A stretch of DNA of 16,551 nucleotides from Pirellulales bacterium (GTDB lineage: Bacteria > Planctomycetota > Planctomycetia > Pirellulales > Thermoguttaceae): NCBI GenBank assembly GCA_030642635.1, contig DAOWNK010000038.1:1-16551 (forward strand). The letters are read 5' to 3'. The translations under genes and the position numbers were made by a program. Shown here piece after piece: positions 7,236 to 13,820 of the stretch; positions within the stretch are counted from its first letter, which is position 1; each line of letters begins with the position of its first letter. The notes under the pieces were generated by a model that had not been told where the DNA came from, did no database searches, and saw nothing but the letters and a program-made list of their open reading frames with translations.

Positions 7236-7465
7236 GGGAACAGGTCCGGGGCGACGGGCGTACCAACGCCGGATGGGGCAGTGGATGGTGGGAACTTTCA
7301 TCATGCAACTATTCACCAAACCGTGTTTTCCTCGTCAAGCACATTGTAAGGTGAGCGGCGGGAATTAGATTACCGCAACCATTACAACCATTACTTCTAT
7401 CATAATTCGACAGTCTCGCGTTTCAAGGGTTTTTTACGCAATCTATCGACCCGATTTGCGAAACC

Positions 7466-7494
7466 TTGACAAACCGGCCGATGCCAAGTAAAGT
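7466..7494 (+). promoter_or_regulatory. Probable sigma70 promoter of the XylR-like regulator
   Basis: TTGACA (7466-7471), a 17-nt spacer, then TAAAGT (7489-7494, 4/6 match). Transcription would start near 7501, leaving a leader of about 30 nt before the ATG at 7533. That supports 7533 as the original start of the regulator. Confidence 0.5.
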
Positions 7495-7564
7495 GTATTT
7501 TTAGGGCATAATTCCGCAAAAACTGCTTTCCGATGGCCAAAACCAAAAAATCAAACTGGTCGCC

Positions 7565-8713
7565 TTGGCGCTACCGATGGGTGTGACGCACATGGAGGGG
7601 ATTGTGCACGGTATCCTGCAATACGCGCGACAGCATGGTCCGTGGCAATTCACCGTAAATCCGGACGTCCTGTCGCTGTCTCCGTGCAGTCTGCGCGGTT
7701 GGTCCGGCAATGGGATTATCACCTGGATCAACACCAAGGCCGAAGCCCATGCTATCACCCAACTGGATATCCCTGCCGTCAATCTATGCGGTGCGCTGGG
7801 CGACACGGGTATACCACGTGTAACGGTTGATAACCAGGCAACAGGTCGGCTGGCCGCCGAGCACCTGTTAGAGTGTGGGTTTCGGCGTTTTGGCTACTAC
7901 GGCGTCCGCGGCATGTGGAACGCACAACAACGCGGCGTGGGATTCGTCGAAGCAGTCGAGAAGGCCGGCGGTACGTGCTCGGTCTGCAACAGCCCGAATA
8001 CCATCGGACAACATCCGCGTTGGGAACGTATCGGCAGTCAGTTGCAAGATTGGCTGGCATCGTTGACGCCGCCGGTGGGTGTGTTCGCATTTACCGACTA
8101 TCGGGCAAGGATGGTGCTGGAGGCGTGCGAACGGCTCGGGCTGCACGCGCCCGACGACGTGGCGGTCATCGGGGTGAACAACGACCGAATCACTTGCGAG
8201 TTCTGCGATCCACCGCTTAGCAGCATCTCTCACGACGAAAACAAATTCGGCTACGAACTTGCGGCGCTGCTGGATCGGCTGATGGCCGGCAAGAAGGTGC
8301 CGGTCGAGTCGCCGTTTATCCCGCCAGGCGGCATAGTCCGGCGCCGTTCCACCGACACGACGGCGACCGAAGACCCCAGGGTCGCTGCCTCGCTGCGATT
8401 TATGCGCGAACACCTTGGCGAACCGATTGACGTTAACGACATCCTCCGACGTTTGGACGTTTCGCGCCGCTGTCTGGAAAACGCCTTCAAGTGTTCTCTA
8501 GGACACACGCCGTACGAGCACCTTTGCCACGTGCGCGTACAACATGCCAAACAGTTGCTGGCCGGCGAAGATAAAGTGAAGATGGACGAAATCGCCAAGG
8601 CAAGTGGATTCCTGGACGCCAAACGCATGCGTGTCGTTTTTCGCCGTATTACGGGCACAAGCCCCAATCAATACCATCGCAGCGTTTCCTCTGCTATGAG
8701 CAATCCCGGCTAG
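7565..8713 (+). CDS. XylR-like AraC-family sugar-responsive regulator, probable 5' frameshift
   Basis: 382 residues from TTG 7565, the first usual start codon in frame. The N-terminal two thirds is a LacI/periplasmic-binding-like sensor (MEGIVHGILQYARQHGPW, IPRVTVDNQATGRLAAEHLL, FTDYRARMVLEACERLGL, DDVAVIGVNND, LSSISHDENKFGYELAALL). The last 100 residues are an AraC-type double helix-turn-helix (VNDILRRLDVSRRCLENAF, EIAKASGFLDAKRMRVVFRRITGTSPNQY). This is the XylR architecture: DNA binding controlled by a sugar. The family's first beta strand is encoded upstream as KIKLVALALP in the same frame, which has no ATG; an ATG at 7533 gives MAKTKK in the +1 frame, and one extra A in A6 (7545-7550) would join them. 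The gene is therefore either frameshifted, decoded by slippage, or affected by an assembly error. It probably regulates the divergent glycan cluster. Confidence 0.85.
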   Translation: MALPMGVTHMEGIVHGILQYARQHGPWQFTVNPDVLSLSPCSLRGWSGNGIITWINTKAEAHAITQLDIPAVNLCGALGDTGIPRVTVDNQATGRLAAEHLLECGFRRFGYYGVRGMWNAQQRGVGFVEAVEKAGGTCSVCNSPNTIGQHPRWERIGSQLQDWLASLTPPVGVFAFTDYRARMVLEACERLGLHAPDDVAVIGVNNDRITCEFCDPPLSSISHDENKFGYELAALLDRLMAGKKVPVESPFIPPGGIVRRRSTDTTATEDPRVAASLRFMREHLGEPIDVNDILRRLDVSRRCLENAFKCSLGHTPYEHLCHVRVQHAKQLLAGEDKVKMDEIAKASGFLDAKRMRVVFRRITGTSPNQYHRSVSSAMSNPG

Positions 8714-10428
8714 CCGAGCATCTTCTTCAGCTTCGCCCATGAGAGCGTGTTGGCCACGTCGTCCTTGGTCAGTCCTCCGCGGCGGGCCTGCTGCACGCCG
8801 TAACGCATCGCATCGAGGCCCTCGATTCGATGCGCGTCGGTCGATACAACGATCGGCACGCCGTGGTTCTTCGCCGCCGCACAGGCAACGTCGTCCAGGT
8901 CCAGCCGCATTGGGTGGGCGTTCAGTTCCATCATCTTGCCGTTTGCCCGGGCGGCTTTAAGCACCGCCTCCATGTCGATTTCGTACGCCTTGCGACGCAT
9001 CAACATCCGGCCGGTCGGATGGGCTACGGCCGAGACGTGCGGGTTCTCAAGGGCCTCGATCACGCGGCCGGTGATCCGCTCCCGCGATTGGTTCTGCCCG
9101 TAGTGCAGGCTGGCCACGACCCAGTCGGCCTCTGCCAGCACGTCGTCTTCGAGGTCCAGTCCACCGGCCTCGAGCATATCGACCTCCACGCTTTTGAGCA
9201 CTGTAATTCCCTTGAGTCGCCGGTTGAGCTTGTCGATTTCGGCCCATTGCCGCCGCAGCCGCTCGGCGTTCAGCCCGCCTACCATGGCCACTCGCTTGGA
9301 GTGGTCGGTAACGGCGATGTACTTCAGCCCGCGTTGTTTGGCGGCCAGCGCCATTTCTTCGATGGTCGCGGCGCCGTCGGTCCATGTGGTGTGCGTGTGC
9401 AGATCGCCTCGGATGTCTTTCAACTCTATCAGTTGCGGCAACTCGCCGGCCTCGGCCCAATTGAACTCGTCGCGGGCCTCGCGCAGTTCGGGCGGGAAGC
9501 ACGGCAACTCCAACACGGCGTATACCTCGTCCTCGGTAAGGCCGGCGATCGGACGTTCGTCCTCGCCGCGGAACACGCCGTACTCGTTGATCTTCAGCCC
9601 GCGCCGCTTGGCCATGCCGCGCAGCATGATGTTGTGCGCCTTCGAGCCGGTGAAGTATTGCAGCGCCGCACCGAACGACTCGTCCGGCACGACACGCAGG
9701 TCTACTTGCAGTCCGCCGGTCAGCCGGACCGACATCTTGGTATCGCCTCGCAGCAACACGTCGGCTACTTCGTCGTACGCTGCAAGGTGATCCATTACGC
9801 CGGCGGGATCATCGGCGGTGGCCAGGAAGTCGAGGTCGCCGACCGTCTCCTTGCCGCGTCGGTAACTGCCGGCGGGGCGGAGTTGCCCGACGGCGTCGCA
9901 CTGCCGCAGGTGTGCAAGAATTGCCTGTACGTGTTCATCGGCTTCTGCCCACAGGATGCGTTGCCCGGCCTCGGCGGCGATATCCAGCCCTTTCAAAATG
10001 GACGCCTCGGTCTTGGCGCCAAAGCCCTTCAGTTGCCGTACCCGTTGCGACAGGCACGCCTCTCGGAGTCCGTCCAGGGTGGTGACGTTCAGTTCGTTGT
10101 ACAGCACCGCCGCACGCTTCGGACCCAGCCCCGGCACGCGAAGGATTGCAAGCACACTTTCAGGAACTTCGGCCAGCAACTCGTCGAGCATCTCCATCGA
10201 GCCGGTCGCGACCAACTCGACTATCTTGTCGGCCAGGTCCTTGCCGATCCCGTCGATTTCGGTCAACTCGCGGTTCGGATCGGCGGCCACATCGGCCAAC
10301 GATTCTCTCAGGTCGTCGATTGTTCGCCCGGCGTTGCGATACGCGCGAACCCGAAACGGATTTGCGCCCTTAAATTCCAGCAGATCGGCGACCTGCTCGA
10401 AGACGGCGGCGATTTCGGCGTTGGTCAT
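8710..10428 (-). CDS. polX: DNA polymerase/3'-5' exonuclease PolX
   Basis: 572 residues, the usual bacterial PolX length. Order: N-terminal lyase-like region with helix-hairpin-helix motifs (IDGIGKDLADKI about 58-69, VPGLGPKRAAVLY 98-110), X-family polymerase with GSYRRGKETVGDLDFL (187-202; metal ligands D198 and D200, third Asp D243 in QVDLRV), then a PHP domain with metal-binding residues in GDLHTHTTWTDG (341-352), VTDHSK, SVEVDM, SLHYGQ, AHPTGR, ELNAHP and STDAH (529-533). PolX fills short gaps and repairs DNA; the PHP domain supplies manganese-dependent exonuclease or phosphatase activity. All catalytic motifs are present. The ATG at 10428 overlaps the stop of the GTPase gene by 1 nt (TAATG), indicating coupling. 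Its stop shares CTAG with the convergent regulator. Confidence 0.95.
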   Translation of the reverse strand: MTNAEIAAVFEQVADLLEFKGANPFRVRAYRNAGRTIDDLRESLADVAADPNRELTEIDGIGKDLADKIVELVATGSMEMLDELLAEVPESVLAILRVPGLGPKRAAVLYNELNVTTLDGLREACLSQRVRQLKGFGAKTEASILKGLDIAAEAGQRILWAEADEHVQAILAHLRQCDAVGQLRPAGSYRRGKETVGDLDFLATADDPAGVMDHLAAYDEVADVLLRGDTKMSVRLTGGLQVDLRVVPDESFGAALQYFTGSKAHNIMLRGMAKRRGLKINEYGVFRGEDERPIAGLTEDEVYAVLELPCFPPELREARDEFNWAEAGELPQLIELKDIRGDLHTHTTWTDGAATIEEMALAAKQRGLKYIAVTDHSKRVAMVGGLNAERLRRQWAEIDKLNRRLKGITVLKSVEVDMLEAGGLDLEDDVLAEADWVVASLHYGQNQSRERITGRVIEALENPHVSAVAHPTGRMLMRRKAYEIDMEAVLKAARANGKMMELNAHPMRLDLDDVACAAAKNHGVPIVVSTDAHRIEGLDAMRYGVQQARRGGLTKDDVANTLSWAKLKKMLG

Positions 10429-11420
10429 TACATATGCAACTCAACAATATCCTTATCGTGCAGCACGTAGTCGCCCCTCACGTGTGTTCCGTCGTGTACG
10501 GCAGTTCCCCAGACTCGGGCGAATTTCAGCCCTTCAACGTAATCCTTGTGTACCTGACCGGCAAGGTCCAACAGCGTGTCGCCGCGCCGGACGGTAAACG
10601 GGCGGTCCATATCCGGCTCCTTGGCCGACGGGAGTTTCGTGTACACCCGAACCACGTCCATCGCCCGATAGATCGCCTCGCGCAGCGTCTCAAGGCCGGC
10701 GCCGTCCTGTGCCGAGACGACGTACTCGGTGAAATCGACCGGGCAAAGTTCATGTAGTAGTTTGAGTCGGTCGGCCGCCTCGGGCAGGTCGATTTTGTTA
10801 GGCACCAGGAACGTTTTCGTATACGATAGGCCCACGTCTTGCTCGTCGAGATACGATGCGGCGGCCAATCGGGTTTTGGTTGTCGAGGTCCGCTCCAGCA
10901 CGTCTTGGCACTGCTGGATTCCTTTGTCGTCGCCCAGATCGACCACCAGCAGTGCCAGTTCGGCCGCTCGGGTGAGGCCGTGCAGGTGGATTTCCATGTA
11001 ATCGGCCGTCACCGGCGGCGTGTCGATAAGCTGTACGGCGACATCTTCCCATGGCATCATGGCCGGCGCCGGAACGGTGGTGGTGAACGGGTATGGAGCC
11101 ACCTCGGGTGTTGCGTGTGTAAGGCTGGCGATCAGCCGGCTTTTTCCGGCGTTCGGCCCGCCCAGCAGAATGGCGGCGCCGGCGCCTTGGCGTGGTATTC
11201 GCAGCCCTCGGGTTTTCTTTCCAGCCTTCTTTTCAGCAGTGAGTTCCTTCTTCGCCCTGCTGATTTTCGACTTCAGTTGTGCCTGTAGATGGTCGGTTCC
11301 CTTGTGTTTCGGGATTTCCTGCAACATCACTTGCAGGCACTTCAGTTCCTCGTCGACCGTGGTCGCCCTGCGATATTCTTCCTCGGCCTTGAGGTATTGC
11401 GGGGTCAGGTTGGCAGGCAT
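10428..11420 (-). CDS. OBG/DRG-like GTPase with TGS domain
   Basis: 330 residues from ATG 11420. The frame is open further upstream but there it is a shadow of the Cys-rich gene. An N-terminal charged helical region (1-75, KISRAKKELTAEKKAGKK) precedes the G domain: G1 GGPNAGKS (87-94), switch threonines in YPFTTT, G3 DTPP (133-136, where most relatives have DTPG), G4 NKID (208-211), G5 VSAQDG. The C-terminal TGS domain (about 274-330, FTVRRGDTLLDLAGQVHKDY) is the small ubiquitin-like fold found in ThrRS, RelA/SpoT and DRG proteins, often RNA- or ribosome-linked. The architecture is DRG-like; the target is unknown. It sits 5 nt after the Cys-rich gene and overlaps polX by 1 nt. Confidence 0.9.
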   Translation of the reverse strand: MPANLTPQYLKAEEEYRRATTVDEELKCLQVMLQEIPKHKGTDHLQAQLKSKISRAKKELTAEKKAGKKTRGLRIPRQGAGAAILLGGPNAGKSRLIASLTHATPEVAPYPFTTTVPAPAMMPWEDVAVQLIDTPPVTADYMEIHLHGLTRAAELALLVVDLGDDKGIQQCQDVLERTSTTKTRLAAASYLDEQDVGLSYTKTFLVPNKIDLPEAADRLKLLHELCPVDFTEYVVSAQDGAGLETLREAIYRAMDVVRVYTKLPSAKEPDMDRPFTVRRGDTLLDLAGQVHKDYVEGLKFARVWGTAVHDGTHVRGDYVLHDKDIVELHM

Positions 11421-11425
11421 ATCGG

Positions 11426-12181
11426 TTAGTCGCGCGAGGCTCGCCAACCGCCGTTCTCCGCAGACGACGTCGGCACGCCGGTAACGACCAGGCGGTTGTA
11501 AGACGCCTGGCGGATCGGTCGGAGCGTCGTCCGGCTGCTCGGATCGATCAGACTCGGGGCCGGTGTGGAGTTTAGCTGCGTGTCGATTTTCGGGATTGGC
11601 TTGAGTGTTTTTTGAATCTGCGACGGGGTGTTTTGCTGAAACGTTGCCGGCTCGGGGCTGGCGGCAGGAATTGAACTGCTCGGTGTTGCGGCCGGAATAC
11701 AACTGGGGCAACTCGAACCAACAGAGGTTGTCGTGCCCGAGTACGTGACCGTTCCACACGCACCACCGACGCACGGATTGCACGTTACGCACGGACTGCA
11801 CGTTACACACGGATTCGAGTAGACGGCCCGATACGTTGTGTACGGCACTAACAGCGGCCGGAACGACCAGGTAAGCAGCGGTCGGTAGACGGTCCGATAG
11901 CAGGTCTGCGGTACGTAATAACATGTCTGCGGTACATAGCAGCACGTTTGCGGCGCGTAACAACAAGTCTGCGGCGCGTAGCTTACGCAAGACGTGGGCG
12001 TACAGGTTGTGCAGGCCGGGGTATAAGCGGCGACGTACGGCAGCCGATAAGTGGTCCTAACCGACCCGCAGCCGAACAGGTTGTCGAGTAAGCAGCACCC
12101 ACGGCTCTCCAACGGAATCGCCGACAGCATGGTCGCCATGCTGCACGTTAAAATCACACCACGTAGTTTTGAATAGAACAT
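11426..12181 (-). CDS. Secreted Cys-rich repeat protein, hypothetical
   Basis: 251 residues from ATG 12181, supported by AGGAG 7 nt upstream and by a signal-peptide-like start (GVILTCSMATMLSAIPLESRG). The mature part is rich in Cys, Tyr, Pro and Thr: four 7-residue repeats of the type YAPQTCC (DNA 11901-11984), then TVYRP, TTYRAVYSNP and tandem PCVTCSPCVTCNPCVGG. The C-terminal third is low-complexity Ser/Pro/Thr. Similar Cys/Tyr repeat proteins are known among planctomycete secreted hypotheticals; a disulfide-linked envelope or matrix role is inferred only. A perfect TATAAT (12298-12303, minus strand) with a poor -35 may be its promoter. It is the first gene of a tight operon with a GTPase and polX. 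Confidence 0.75.
   Translation of the reverse strand: MFYSKLRGVILTCSMATMLSAIPLESRGCCLLDNLFGCGSVRTTYRLPYVAAYTPACTTCTPTSCVSYAPQTCCYAPQTCCYVPQTCYYVPQTCYRTVYRPLLTWSFRPLLVPYTTYRAVYSNPCVTCSPCVTCNPCVGGACGTVTYSGTTTSVGSSCPSCIPAATPSSSIPAASPEPATFQQNTPSQIQKTLKPIPKIDTQLNSTPAPSLIDPSSRTTLRPIRQASYNRLVVTGVPTSSAENGGWRASRD
11901..11984 (-). repeat. Four 21-bp tandem repeats encoding YAPQTCC-like units
   Basis: Four consecutive 21-nt units (starting 11901, 11922, 11943, 11964) share a GTCTGCGG- or GTTTGCGG-like core and keep the reading frame, giving seven-residue repeats within the Cys-rich protein. They are diverged at third positions and are not a CRISPR array. Confidence 0.85.
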
Positions 12182-12700
12182 TTTCAGTCTCCTATATTTG
12201 TGAGAGAACAACAATCTCATCAGAGCGTTTTTAAGTCGCCGTGTCAAGTGTTCGCTACGGTCGATCCGGCATTTGGTCGAGTTTTCGGATTCTAACGATT
12301 ATACGCTTTAGCCGGGCGCTCAGCTCACAAGTAGCGTATCTGTTGAAAGTGTACGTCACAATTCAGTATGCAGTTGGAACCACACTGTTTTGCAAACAAA
12401 ATCCGTTTAGCCGCTGGGCTTGCCCCAATACCGTTGAATTAAGGGACAGAACCAGTGGCACCGGCGTCTCGCCGGTGTGACGTAACTCGAAGCAATACCT
12501 ATACTTATGCATCACCGGCGGGACGCCGGTGCCACTGTGTTTTCCTTGATATTACCACTAATTCAACGGTATTGGGACTTGCCCAGCGCGTTGGTGGCAA
12601 ATGGTAATTTCCAACACGGCGAGATTTTGGGGACTTTTTAGTGCTTCACGCGCCGTGCAAGCACGGCGGCTAAACGGGTAAAAAGTGTCCACGTAAATGG
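12182..12700. other. Intergenic region with nested repeats, no supported gene
   Basis: 519 nt between the Cys-rich gene and the ATPase gene. It contains a possible minus-strand -10 (TATAAT, 12298-12303), a 177-bp nested inverted repeat (12412-12588) and an 8-bp hairpin (CGCCGTGC-AA-GCACGGCG, 12651-12668) just downstream of the ATPase stop. A 79-codon plus-strand frame here runs into the repeat and is not supported. Confidence 0.6.
12412..12588. repeat. MITE-like element with 30-bp terminal inverted repeats
   Basis: The outer arms 12412-12441 and 12559-12588 match as reverse complements at 27 of 30 positions. Inside, 12453-12468 and 12522-12537 are exact 16-bp reverse complements, extending to about 25 bp with one mismatch; each inner arm is also a small palindrome (CACCGGCG-TCT-CGCCGGTG). 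The whole 177 bp could fold into one long stem. No coding capacity or clear target-site duplication was seen. Confidence 0.75.
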
Positions 12701-13333
12701 TTACCCACGGCGGCGCGATTCGTACAGATCGTACAGATCGAAGAACACCTCACGCACGTTGCCGGCATGTTGCGAAAACCGCTCGGCCACTTCCGCCGGT
12801 GTGACGTGAAAGGTGTACTCGCGTTGGAGTTGCTCGACGAGCCGTTGAACCGTAGTAAGCTCAGCCGTCGTGCAGAACAACTCGGGCAGTCCGACCGAGG
12901 CGTGGGCGGTAACCAGCAGGCCAAGGCCGCCTCGGCGACAGAATCGCTTTAGCCGGAAACGTTGAAAACGGCCGAGTTGCTCATAACCGTCAACGACCAG
13001 CAGCGTTGATTGTTTAGGGGACTGTCCCGATTTTCGCAAAGCGAAAATGTGACTGTCCCCTTTCCAAAAGCCGGCCGGCAACCGACGTTGGCCGTCGTGC
13101 AATTCGATCAGGCACGTGCAACGTCCCGAGTGTTCGACGGCCGGCAACAGTGTTGACAACAGTGTCGACTTACCGGAGCCGTGCGGCCCGACGATCTGGC
13201 CCCGCCAGCCGTTTTCTTGCAAGCGGTCGACCAAGGCCGCAGCGGTTTGATCGCCTTGGAATAGGAACGGCGCTGCTCCCGGTCGGACGTGTCGGGTGGA
13301 AAAGGGGTTATCGGTCGATGCGAATGTGTTCAC
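12701..13333 (-). CDS. P-loop ATPase, hypothetical, with in-frame palindromic insertion
   Basis: 210 residues from GTG 13333. The Walker A motif GPHGSGKST is at 49-57 and a Walker B-like strand LLVVDGYEQL at 111-120, so it should bind ATP. The N-terminus (NPFSTRHVRPGAAPFLF) and the region after Walker B (LVTAHASVGLPELF) fit a small AAA-like ATPase; there is no recognisable partner domain. Residues of about 91-108 (KGDSHIFALRKSGQSPKQ) are encoded by a palindromic repeat (13016-13061) lying between Walker A and B without breaking the frame. It is 91 nt downstream of the arrestin-like gene, with a REP-like hairpin between them, and is probably the last gene of that operon. The function is unknown. 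Confidence 0.75.
   Translation of the reverse strand: MNTFASTDNPFSTRHVRPGAAPFLFQGDQTAAALVDRLQENGWRGQIVGPHGSGKSTLLSTLLPAVEHSGRCTCLIELHDGQRRLPAGFWKGDSHIFALRKSGQSPKQSTLLVVDGYEQLGRFQRFRLKRFCRRGGLGLLVTAHASVGLPELFCTTAELTTVQRLVEQLQREYTFHVTPAEVAERFSQHAGNVREVFFDLYDLYESRRRG
13016..13061. repeat. Imperfect palindromic repeat inside the ATPase gene
   Basis: AGGGGACTGTCCC and GTGACTGTCCCCT flank ATTTTCGC-AAA-GCGAAAAT; the element folds into a stem with a 3-nt loop and a small bulge. It encodes an extra surface-loop-like segment of the ATPase rather than disrupting it. Confidence 0.75.
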
Positions 13334-13342
13334 GGATGCAGT

Positions 13343-13365
13343 GCCCCCGGACGCAGTCCGGGGGC
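13343..13365. repeat. 10-bp perfect hairpin, REP-like
   Basis: GCCCCCGGAC (13343-13352) and GTCCGGGGGC (13356-13365) pair around GCA. A TTTT follows on the plus strand only, where no gene would need terminating. On the minus strand it ends 9 nt before the GTG start of the ATPase gene and might limit its translation. It is close in sequence to the arms at 5936-6026. Confidence 0.8.
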
Positions 13366-13424
13366 TTTTATCGGTAAAGTCATGTTCTAACCACTAACCA
13401 CTTTACTCACACTTGCAAGTCGCT

Positions 13425-13820
13425 TCAAGAAACCTTGGCTGCCGAGACGTCGCCCAGTTGGAACGCCTTCTGTCCGACCAGGTCCTTACCACGGTGCAGA
13501 AACACCCTGACTCGAACACACCAGCGGATTTTTACAATCACGCCGTCGTAACTGAGCGGGCTGTTCGGCAAAATTGTGTCGAACCGGGCAGGCCGGGTCG
13601 GGTCGATCCAGTCGCCGTCCTCGGCACTTAATCGCCGGAACTCGTGCACGGCCATGTCCTCGTCACCCTTGCCTTCACTGTACCACAACACCGAGACCTC
13701 GATCGCCTTTACATCGCCGGGCATTACCGACTGTAGTTGGTACTCGCCTAAGAGCGTCTCGCCGGGCCGGTATACACGTCCGTTATCGTCCAGCCGGATA
13801 GTCACAGATGGGTTGTTCAT
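13425..13820 (-). CDS. Small arrestin-like protein, hypothetical
   Basis: 131 residues. The sequence follows the arrestin N-domain pattern: IRLDDNGRVYRPGETLLGEYQL, then IEVSVLWYSEGKGDED, then LPNSPLSYDGVIVKIRWCVRVRVFL, ending in a basic/hydrophobic strand. There is no signal peptide and no membrane segment, so it is probably cytoplasmic and works as a protein-binding beta-sandwich. Its ATG overlaps the TGA of the upstream membrane protein (ATGA), and that protein appears to end in a related domain, so the two probably form a complex. The family call rests on pattern recognition and no function is known. Confidence 0.65.
   Translation of the reverse strand: MNNPSVTIRLDDNGRVYRPGETLLGEYQLQSVMPGDVKAIEVSVLWYSEGKGDEDMAVHEFRRLSAEDGDWIDPTRPARFDTILPNSPLSYDGVIVKIRWCVRVRVFLHRGKDLVGQKAFQLGDVSAAKVS

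Larger units (their letters stand above)
7112..7532. other. Divergent intergenic region between LamG gene and regulator
   Basis: 421 nt with no supported gene. It holds a 12-bp hairpin (7207-7235), a perfect tandem 9-mer AACCATTAC (7377-7385 and 7386-7394) that could be an operator for the divergent regulator, and a sigma70-like promoter (7466-7494). No convincing promoter was found for the minus-strand LamG gene. Confidence 0.6.

Noticed and set aside
8830..10470. Long 546-codon plus-strand open frame opposite polX
   Set aside because: It is antisense to a gene with every PolX and PHP motif in place; the translation is low-complexity and matches no known family. Such frames are common in GC-rich DNA.
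11774..11984. Possible CRISPR-like repeat array
   Set aside because: The 18- and 21-nt repeats are contiguous, have no spacers and encode Cys-rich peptide repeats in frame.
11421..11990. 190-residue N-terminal extension of the TGS GTPase
   Set aside because: This part is an alternate frame of the Cys-rich repeat gene, and GTPase relatives begin near MPANLTPQYL; the extension is not homologous.
12241..12480. 79-codon plus-strand ORF
   Set aside because: No homology recognised, no ribosome binding site, and its end (SGTGVSPV) is translated from the inverted-repeat element.
13343..13370. Intrinsic terminator for the arrestin-like gene
   Set aside because: The T-run lies on the plus-strand side only; on the minus strand, where the genes are, no T-run follows the hairpin.
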